This document shows, in pieces, positions 8,066-14,505 of a stretch of DNA of 26,971 nucleotides. Each line of letters begins with the position of its first letter. Within the stretch, counting starts at the first letter, position 1. Where the stretch lies: positions 1-26,971 of the forward strand of contig CAZJWR010000051.1 of the NCBI GenBank assembly GCA_964549765.1, written 5' to 3'. Both the position numbers and the translations under genes were made by a program. The notes beneath the pieces are model-generated. The model did no database searches. It was not told the origin of the DNA and worked only from the letters and a program-made list of their open reading frames with translations. Origin of the DNA: CAZJWR01 sp964549765. Lineage in GTDB: Bacteria; Zixibacteria; MSB-5A5; GN15; JAAZOE01.

Positions 8066-8769
8066 TCAGCTTATCCTTGAACGGTCTGCAGATACAGGTC
8101 GAAGAAGGCACGACCCTTCTCGAGGCGGCGCAGTTTTATTCGTTTCCGATTCCGACCCTGTGCCATATGGAAGGTCTGACACCGTATGGCGCCTGTCGGC
8201 TGTGCGTCGTCGAAATAGGCGACGGGCCCTCGGCGCGACTGGTAACGTCATGCACCTATCCCGCGCAGGAAGGACTGGTCGTTCGCACAGCCTCCGAGCG
8301 GGTCCTCCGTGCCCGTCGGATGATCATCGAACTACACCTGGCCTCGTGCCCGCAGTCGAAAGTCATCCAGGACCTGGCTTCCGAGCATGGAATACAGCAG
8401 CAGCGGTTCCGCCAGGAATATGAGGACTGCATCCTGTGCGGCCGATGCGTACGGATGTGCGAGGAGCAAATGATGGCCAAAGCCATCGGCTTCCAGGGAC
8501 GGGGGCAGCGGCGGACGATCGGAACCCCGTTCGATATAAAATCCGACGTGTGTCGGCAATGCGGCGGATGCATCTATGTCTGTCCCGCCTGCCAGCTGAG
8601 GTGCACCTACAACCAGCCCGAAAAAGCTATCTGCGGCGGCTGTGCCAACCTGGCGCCGCCCTGTGTGGAAAAGGACCAATTCCATGACATGATGTGTTAC
8701 ATGGAACCCTGTGTTGCCTGCGAAATCAAAGTGAATGACAAAATAGATTTGAAGGAGGAACATCAATAA
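8062..8769 (+). CDS. NuoG N-terminus-like ferredoxin protein (2Fe-2S plus 4Fe-4S clusters)
   Basis: Small iron-sulfur subunit, 235 aa, resembling only the N-terminal part of NuoG or of HydA-type hydrogenases; there is no molybdopterin or hydrogenase domain. Plant-type 2Fe-2S ligands are C34, C45, C48 and C64. H92 and C96 recall the start of the His-ligated cluster motif, but the remaining cysteines of that motif are absent. Two ferredoxin-type 4Fe-4S motifs follow: C123/C126/C129/C133 and C164/C167/C170/C174. The last 60 residues add C177, C181, C191, C194, C201, C212, C217 and C220, which may bind a further cluster or metal. Start ATG 8062 overlaps the NuoF stop and has a GGAGGAG Shine-Dalgarno sequence. 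Likely role: wiring between the NuoF and FMN subunits or to free ferredoxin. Confidence 0.9.
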   Translation: MISLSLNGLQIQVEEGTTLLEAAQFYSFPIPTLCHMEGLTPYGACRLCVVEIGDGPSARLVTSCTYPAQEGLVVRTASERVLRARRMIIELHLASCPQSKVIQDLASEHGIQQQRFRQEYEDCILCGRCVRMCEEQMMAKAIGFQGRGQRRTIGTPFDIKSDVCRQCGGCIYVCPACQLRCTYNQPEKAICGGCANLAPPCVEKDQFHDMMCYMEPCVACEIKVNDKIDLKEEHQ

Positions 8770-10352
8770 TGACTCTCTCTCGAGTAAATGCATCGGCGGC
8801 GACCCTGACGAAAAATCGCACCGAAGATTCCGTCGTTCCCGCCTCCGGGATGTGCGTCACCTGTGTTGATGGCTGCATCGGCATGTGTGAAATCGGCAAA
8901 TCGGCCTATCGCGGTCACGAGGTTATTTATCCGCAACCGTTCGGGGTGATCACCACCGCCGGTGAAAAGGTTTACCCGGTCGACTATTCGCATTTTAATA
9001 TCATGGGTGGAGTCGTCGGCGCCATGGGTGTCGAAGCCGACAGCGATAAGGCAATATTCCCCAATGTCAATCTCGAAGTCCGCTTCGGCCACGACAACGG
9101 CATAAAGTTCCGCTACCCCTGGATCATTCCCGGGATCGGTTCGACCGATATAGCCAAAAATAACTGGGAAGGCCTCGCCATCGGGACGGCGCTGGCCGGC
9201 ACCGGACTGACTATCGGCGAGAACGTGGTTGGTATGGATCCGGAGGCGGTTATCAAAAACGGTAAGGTAGTCGACACCGTCGACCTTAAGCGGCGAGTTA
9301 AACTTTTTCAGGATCACCAGCGCGACGGTTATGGCGCAATCATCGTCCAGGCCAACATCGAAGATACCCGTCTCGGCGTTCATGAGTATGCTATCCAGGA
9401 GCTCGGCGTCGAATGGGTTGAGATGAAATGGGGCCAGGGCGCCAAGAACATCGGCGGCGAGGTGAAAATCAGGGACCTGAGAAAGGCCCAGATGCTGTAC
9501 GATCGCGGATACGTGGTCCTGCCGAATCCGACGGACCCAAACGTGATCAAGGCTTTTGAGCGCGGTTCGTTCAAGGAGTTCGAACGGCACTCCCGCGTCG
9601 GCATGGTCACCGAGGAATCATTCGCCGAACGGATCGAAGAACTGCGCAAGGCCGGCGCCAAGTACATTTCCCTCAAAACCGGCGCGTATCGTCCGATCGC
9701 TCTCGCTCAGGCGCTTAAATTTTCGTCGAAGTACAACATTGATGTTCTCACCGTCGACGGCGCCGGTGGCGGCACCGGGATGAGCCCGTGGCGGATGATG
9801 AATGAATGGGGCATGCCCCCGGTCGAATTGCACTCGTTAATGTACGCATACGCCAAGAAGCTGGCCGGCCAAGCCAAACACGTACCTGCGATCATCGCCG
9901 CCGGCGGATTCACGTTCGAGGATCAGATTTTCAAAGGTCTCGCACTGGGTGCTCCCTATGTCAGACTGATCGGTATGGCCCGTAGCCCGATCGCCGCCGC
10001 CATGGTCGGTAAGACCATTGGGCGGACCATCGAAGAACGCCAGGTCCCGGTCTATGTCGAACGTTTCGGTACCAGCAAGGATGAAATCTTCGTCACCGCC
10101 GCGGAACTGCGCAAAGAGCTCGGCGACGACGAATTTGAAAAAATTCCGACCGGCGCTTTGGGACTGTATACTTATTACGAACGGCTGGCGCAGGGGCTGC
10201 GGCAGCTCATGGCGGGCAGTCGCCGGTTCGCGCTGGAACATATCTCACGCGATGAGATCTCGGCTCTTACACCGGAAGCAGCCCGGATCAGCGGTATACC
10301 CTATGTAATGGACCTGGACAAGGACGAAGCCGCAAAAGTGCTCGAAGAATAA
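8769..10352 (+). CDS. Glutamate-synthase-family FMN protein without glutaminase or 3Fe-4S site
   Basis: FMN TIM-barrel of the glutamate synthase large-subunit family, 527 aa. The core motifs are present: QGAKNIGG (223-230), TVDGAGGGTGMSP (328-340), and AAGGF followed by KGLALGA. It lacks the N-terminal glutamine amidotransferase domain and its catalytic cysteine. The whole chain has only four cysteines, all at the N-terminus: C29, C32, C36 and C40 (CVTCVDGCIGMC). The cysteine cluster that holds the 3Fe-4S centre after the barrel in true glutamate synthases is therefore missing, and a new N-terminal cluster may replace it. The start codon overlaps the previous stop (TAATG), with AAGGAGG upstream. 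Annotation pipelines would call this glutamate synthase; I doubt that reaction and regard the substrate as unknown. Confidence 0.88.
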   Translation: MTLSRVNASAATLTKNRTEDSVVPASGMCVTCVDGCIGMCEIGKSAYRGHEVIYPQPFGVITTAGEKVYPVDYSHFNIMGGVVGAMGVEADSDKAIFPNVNLEVRFGHDNGIKFRYPWIIPGIGSTDIAKNNWEGLAIGTALAGTGLTIGENVVGMDPEAVIKNGKVVDTVDLKRRVKLFQDHQRDGYGAIIVQANIEDTRLGVHEYAIQELGVEWVEMKWGQGAKNIGGEVKIRDLRKAQMLYDRGYVVLPNPTDPNVIKAFERGSFKEFERHSRVGMVTEESFAERIEELRKAGAKYISLKTGAYRPIALAQALKFSSKYNIDVLTVDGAGGGTGMSPWRMMNEWGMPPVELHSLMYAYAKKLAGQAKHVPAIIAAGGFTFEDQIFKGLALGAPYVRLIGMARSPIAAAMVGKTIGRTIEERQVPVYVERFGTSKDEIFVTAAELRKELGDDEFEKIPTGALGLYTYYERLAQGLRQLMAGSRRFALEHISRDEISALTPEAARISGIPYVMDLDKDEAAKVLEE

Positions 10353-10361
10353 TATTGCGCC

Positions 10362-10382
10362 CCGGCGGGATGACCCCGCCGG
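10362..10382 (+). terminator. GC-rich hairpin after the oxidoreductase operon
   Basis: CCGGCGGG (10362-10369), 5-nt loop, CCCGCCGG (10375-10382): a perfect 8-bp GC stem starting 10 nt after the stop codon. It is followed by ATAATCTTATC rather than a clean T-run, so it may be a partial terminator or a 3'-end stabiliser that lowers expression of the next gene. Confidence 0.5.
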
Positions 10383-10417
10383 ATAATCTTATCGATGCGC
10401 AGATGCCGCTTCCGGGA

Positions 10418-10438
10418 ATGGGATGGACGTAATCCCAT
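10418..10438. promoter_or_regulatory. Perfect 7-bp inverted repeat upstream of the PEP-binding gene
   Basis: ATGGGAT (10418-10424) and ATCCCAT (10432-10438) flank a 7-nt spacer. It is the second of three successive dyads between the operon and the GTG at 10482. It could be an operator or an RNA hairpin in the leader; the sequence alone does not decide. Confidence 0.4.
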
Positions 10439-10443
10439 GCGGC

Positions 10444-10460
10444 CTGTGAATTGAACACAG
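10444..10460. promoter_or_regulatory. Short inverted repeat before the PEP-binding gene
   Basis: CTGTG (10444-10448) and CACAG (10456-10460) flank a 7-nt A/T-rich spacer, a half-site arrangement typical of small dimeric repressors or activators. It ends 21 nt before the start codon, where bound protein or an RNA stem could affect initiation. A dyad this short has some chance of being accidental. Confidence 0.3.
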
Positions 10461-10481
10461 TCTCTATGGGGGTATCGACGC

Positions 10482-13241
10482 GTGGAAGATCGCAAAAGAT
10501 CGCTTGACAAGCTGTTGACATCTCTACAGGAGCGAGCCAAGGAACTGGACTGTTATTATCAAATCCAGAAAATTCTGAAAAACATTGACGAGCCGATTAA
10601 AGACGTGTGCAGGCAGATTATATGCACCATGCCACCCGGATGGCAATATATGGATATTTGCCGGATAAAAATCACCCTCGGCAACTCGGTTTACTGTTCG
10701 CCGGATTTCGCCGAGACTCCCTGGTACCATAGCGACGATATCATCGTTGATGGGAAGGTCATCGGCTCCATATCGGTATACTATACGAAGGAAACCCCGG
10801 AAGAGGACGAGGGGCCGTTTCTGAAGGGGGAGTTCAAGTTATTGCAGACGATTTGCGAACAGTTTGGCAACCATCTTGAACATCGGCGCACCCATGAATC
10901 ACTGCGATTATGGGATACGGCCAGGTCAAAAGTGACAGTCGAGCAGCATGGAGAATGGCGGGTTGTCCTGAGCACCTTCAAGCAGTCGGCTCCCCAGCTG
11001 TATCAAACCATTGCCCACAAGATGCTGAACCATCTCTGCTGGAACGGAGTCCCCGAGGTCGATCGGCTGCTTCGCTCTCTCCGGGCAGAACCCGAGGACG
11101 ACGAGGAGCGTGTGCCGCGGACCGACCAAAATTTCCCGCGTCTATGGAAACCGGCCGGATTAGATGCCCAACTCAGCGCCGAGATATTCGACGTCGCAGC
11201 TGACAATATCAACAGTGAAGATATTTTGAGGTTGATCCAGAAGTGGCTGCAGGAGGATAAGCTCCGATTTCTTATGAAGGCCGTGAATACCAATATACCG
11301 TCGCCTGTTGTTGCGGATATGATCCATCGGTATTACCGGATCATGCAGGAGCCGTCATCCGCCCCCACCAGCGGGGCCCGGGCAGTGCTCTTTTCCCTCA
11401 TCCGCCGCTTTCTTTCCGACCAGAAAGAATATATCAAGGTCGCGAAGCAGTTCATTAGTATCACGGATTTTCATTTCCTTCTCAAGAAGGTAATCCTCGG
11501 TTCGGAAAGCCGTGGCAAGCTCGGCGGCAAGGGAGCAGGTCTGTACCTGGCCCGCCAGATTCTTGCCGGGAAAAGCGGAGATCAGGAGGTACTTAAGAAC
11601 GTCAGGGTTCCGAAAACCTGGTATATCACTTCGGATGTGCTGATTCATTTCATCCATTACAATAACTTCGATGAAGTCATCGAGCAGAAGTACAAATCCC
11701 TCAAGCAGATTCGGGTGGAACATCCATTTCTGGTACAGAGTTTCAAAGGCGTTTCGTTTCCGCCCGATATTATCACCGGATTGTCGATGGCTCTGGATGA
11801 TTTCGGCAATGTGCCGCTGATCGTGCGCAGTTCAAGTCTGCTGGAAGACAGCACGGGGGCGGCGTTTCCCGGTAAATACAAAAGCATATTCCTGGTAAAT
11901 CAGGGCAGCAAACGCAGGCGGTTGGAGGCATTGACCAATGCCATCGCTGAAGTCTACGCATCGACATTCGGCCCGGACGCGATCGAGTATCGGGTGGACC
12001 GGGATCTGCTGGATTTCATCGAGGAGATGGGGATTGTCATTCAGGAGGTGGTCGGTCGCCGATTCGGGAAGTACTATCTGCCGCTGTATGCGGGTGCCGC
12101 TTTCAGCTGCAATGAATATCTCTGGTCGCCGCGCATTCGTCGCGAGGATGGACTCGTCCGTATGGTCCCGGGTCTGGGTACCCGGGCGGTCGATCGGCTG
12201 AGCGATGATTATCCGGTCATGATATCACCCGGACAGCCCAATCTCAGAACCACTGTGACACCGGACGAAATTATTCGGTATTCTCCCCGGATGATGGACG
12301 TGATCAACCTCGATACCGGAGACGTCGAGACGGTTGACTGTATAAAATTTTTCAAATCGCTCCCATCCGATGTACCGGCGGTCAGCGGAATCGTCTCCTG
12401 CTGTCGTGGGGATCAAATCACCGAATTGTCCATGCTCAACACGGATGCGAACGGAGATGACCATATCGTGACTTTCAACGGATTGGTATCGCGGACGCCG
12501 TTTATCCCGTTGATACGCTCGGTTTTGACAGCTCTCTCCGAAGCGCTTCATGTGCCCGTCAATATCGAATTCGCATCCGATGGCAACGATTTTTATCTCC
12601 TGCAGTGTCGGGCCCAGAGCCAGTCGAAGATATACCAACCGGCTGTCCTCCCGACCGACATCCCCGCCGACGATATCCTGTTTACCGCCGACCGGCATAT
12701 TTGTAACGGCCAGATCGAGGGTATCTCGCACATCGTGTATGTCGTTCCGGAAAAATACGGCGAATTACCTCAGCGTGCTGATCTCCTGGCGGTGGGGAAG
12801 GCCATCGGCCGACTGAACCGAATTCTGCCGCGACGGAAATTCATACTGATGGGTCCGGGCCGATGGGGAAGTAAAGGAGATATTCGTCTGGGAGTCAGCG
12901 TCGATTATGCCGATATAAACAATACGTCGATGCTGATCGAAGTAGCCCGCAGCAAAGATCGCTATGTGCCGGAGCTATCATTCGGAACCCATTTCTTCCA
13001 GGATCTTGTCGAGTCGCAGATTCGGTACCTGCCCCTGTATGCGGATAATGAGGGCGTTATCTTTCAGGAGGAGTTTCTGCTCTCCGCCGACAATCGACTA
13101 TCCGAACTGCTCCCGGATTGTGCCGCCCTGTCGGACACCATTCGGGTAATCGATCTCGGAAGATGCGCCGATGGAAAATCTTTGGTTGTCGGCATGAATG
13201 CCGAGGCCGGTTTAGCCATGGCCTACCTAGTCCGTCCATGA
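10482..13241 (+). CDS. Sensor-domain PEP/pyruvate-binding ATP-grasp protein (PPDK N-domain type)
   Basis: 919 aa. Residues 12-135 are a GAF-like sensor starting with a KELDCYYQI coiled coil; they match the second sensor domain of the histidine kinase at 531-2273, sharing KELDC, PP.W near the middle, and DEGPFL. A helical linker covers about 140-330. Residues 340-712 match the ATP-binding domain of pyruvate phosphate dikinase and PEP synthase: GGKGAGL (348-354), RSSSLLED (449-456), FPGKY (462-466), and a terminal LLQCR. There is no phospho-histidine swivel domain and no PEP/pyruvate TIM barrel. Instead a 200-residue C-terminal region carries GPGRWGSKGD (791-800) and SFGTHFFQDL (833-842), strongly conserved in look but of unknown function. 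GTG start with GGGGG nine bases upstream. Probably a phosphotransferase or nucleotide-dependent regulator with an unidentified acceptor. Confidence 0.85.
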   Translation: MEDRKRSLDKLLTSLQERAKELDCYYQIQKILKNIDEPIKDVCRQIICTMPPGWQYMDICRIKITLGNSVYCSPDFAETPWYHSDDIIVDGKVIGSISVYYTKETPEEDEGPFLKGEFKLLQTICEQFGNHLEHRRTHESLRLWDTARSKVTVEQHGEWRVVLSTFKQSAPQLYQTIAHKMLNHLCWNGVPEVDRLLRSLRAEPEDDEERVPRTDQNFPRLWKPAGLDAQLSAEIFDVAADNINSEDILRLIQKWLQEDKLRFLMKAVNTNIPSPVVADMIHRYYRIMQEPSSAPTSGARAVLFSLIRRFLSDQKEYIKVAKQFISITDFHFLLKKVILGSESRGKLGGKGAGLYLARQILAGKSGDQEVLKNVRVPKTWYITSDVLIHFIHYNNFDEVIEQKYKSLKQIRVEHPFLVQSFKGVSFPPDIITGLSMALDDFGNVPLIVRSSSLLEDSTGAAFPGKYKSIFLVNQGSKRRRLEALTNAIAEVYASTFGPDAIEYRVDRDLLDFIEEMGIVIQEVVGRRFGKYYLPLYAGAAFSCNEYLWSPRIRREDGLVRMVPGLGTRAVDRLSDDYPVMISPGQPNLRTTVTPDEIIRYSPRMMDVINLDTGDVETVDCIKFFKSLPSDVPAVSGIVSCCRGDQITELSMLNTDANGDDHIVTFNGLVSRTPFIPLIRSVLTALSEALHVPVNIEFASDGNDFYLLQCRAQSQSKIYQPAVLPTDIPADDILFTADRHICNGQIEGISHIVYVVPEKYGELPQRADLLAVGKAIGRLNRILPRRKFILMGPGRWGSKGDIRLGVSVDYADINNTSMLIEVARSKDRYVPELSFGTHFFQDLVESQIRYLPLYADNEGVIFQEEFLLSADNRLSELLPDCAALSDTIRVIDLGRCADGKSLVVGMNAEAGLAMAYLVRP

Positions 13242-13602
13242 ACCGCTTGGTATCTTGCTTAAAAGATTTCCGAATATTGTTAATGCTGTGATATATTCGT
13301 GTACGGGATAACCGATTTGATATTGACGGGTGACAATAGACAAATAGCGCAACTGACTTGATACGTCCGCATAAAGCGTCTGCCGATAATTGCGTAATTA
13401 ATTTACTCGAAGTTAGGAAATGGCGTTCATGTCAAGAATATGGCTGTCCTCGCGACAGCCAAAAAGTATTTTTGATACTGGCTGGCCTTCATTGATGATC
13501 TTCGAAATTGTGGGAAGGTGGCTGCGCAATTGTAACTCATCAACGGAGCATTTATCTCATAACCAAGGATTTTGAAATACTCCCAGAGGCATCGTTGTGG
13601 GG
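13242..13602. other. Convergent intergenic region
   Basis: AT-rich stretch between the + strand PEP-binding gene and the - strand membrane protein gene. It holds the hairpin cluster at 13442-13483 and no plausible coding sequence. I see nothing else distinctive. Confidence 0.6.
13442..13483. terminator. Bidirectional terminator-like hairpin cluster
   Basis: Stem 1 is GGCTGTC (13442-13448) with GACAGCC (13454-13460), followed on the + strand by AAAAAGTATTTTT. Stem 2 is AGTAT (13465-13469) with ATACT (13475-13479), extendable by AGCC (13457-13460) pairing with GGCT (13480-13483). On the - strand stem 2 is followed by TTTTT. Both flanking genes converge here, so termination from either side is plausible. 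The stems share the AGCC segment and cannot both form in full. Confidence 0.5.
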
Positions 13603-14463
13603 CTACTTTGAAATCTTACGGTACAATTCCATCTGACTCGAATAAGTGGTTAGCCGGAGCGCCATCCTGAATACGATGTACAGCTGTTGCCAGATTAGCA
13701 AGGCGATCACAATAAACCACCCTGAAGCAGAAAATAGATTTGAAGTGAGATAATAGACAAGGACAGCCAGCCATCCGCCCGCAAATAAGATAAGGGCCAG
13801 GCCTACGGTATTTTTCAGGTTCTTCGCGGCAAAACAGATTCCTTGCCATAAGGATTTTCGCGCCTTGCGATTTTCGGTAAGGACAAGATGAATACGGGCA
13901 TAATCAAAAATCAGTCCAAAGAGAATCAGCCCCAAAAATCCCAGAGCCATTTTAGCCCAAGCTCCCCAGTAGATTATATATTCGTAGGGGTCGCTGCCGA
14001 AAAATATCCACTGCACAAGGCTTACGAGGTATCTCAGGCAGAATAGTACGATCAGGAAAGGTATTGCTATCAGCATTAACCGCAGAAATCGCCCAAAATG
14101 CGAGGCAGCTCCGCCCCAAAATGCGGATGGTACATATTTCCCGCGCCCTGCAAGAGTCGCCAGTGCCCCTCCCGAAAGAAATAACGCGGCCAGCCAATAT
14201 GCGAATGGCACCGTCAGGACCATTCCTTTCACCGATGTTATTCCCGAATCGGCGTAGTGCAAGAATTCAAACAGAAAATTATAGTCCATCGATTCGCCAA
14301 GTTGCTGTCGCATCATGGATTTCCCGATAAAATCATCGAGGGCAAACCCCAAGGGTAGCATCATAAATAGACCAAAAACAAGATTCAGGAGATAAAACGG
14401 AAGCACCAGTCGTTTACTGGCCCAAACCTGAGCTAGGCCTGATCTTAGACATCCAAAAATCAT
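13603..14463 (-). CDS. Multi-pass membrane protein of unknown function
   Basis: 286 aa with about six hydrophobic segments, near residues 18-40, 80-105, 126-150, 168-192, 217-240 and 245-268. I do not recognise the family and see no catalytic motif. Positive residues cluster after several segments (for example TENRKARKSLW near 196-206). Start ATG 14463 has AGGGGA eight bases upstream. It lies 42 nt downstream of the M1 peptidase gene on the same strand and is probably co-transcribed with it. A helper or transport role for the peptidase is possible but only inferred from position. Confidence 0.8.
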   Translation of the reverse strand: MIFGCLRSGLAQVWASKRLVLPFYLLNLVFGLFMMLPLGFALDDFIGKSMMRQQLGESMDYNFLFEFLHYADSGITSVKGMVLTVPFAYWLAALFLSGGALATLAGRGKYVPSAFWGGAASHFGRFLRLMLIAIPFLIVLFCLRYLVSLVQWIFFGSDPYEYIIYWGAWAKMALGFLGLILFGLIFDYARIHLVLTENRKARKSLWQGICFAAKNLKNTVGLALILFAGGWLAVLVYYLTSNLFSASGWFIVIALLIWQQLYIVFRMALRLTTYSSQMELYRKISK

Positions 14464-14505
14464 TCTAACTTCCCCTATTTGAGCAATTCCAAAACATCCT
14501 TCAGT

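Noticed and set aside
8769..10352. Calling the FMN protein a functional glutamate synthase large subunit
   Set aside because: Glutaminase domain and 3Fe-4S cysteines are missing, so the name would overstate what the sequence shows.
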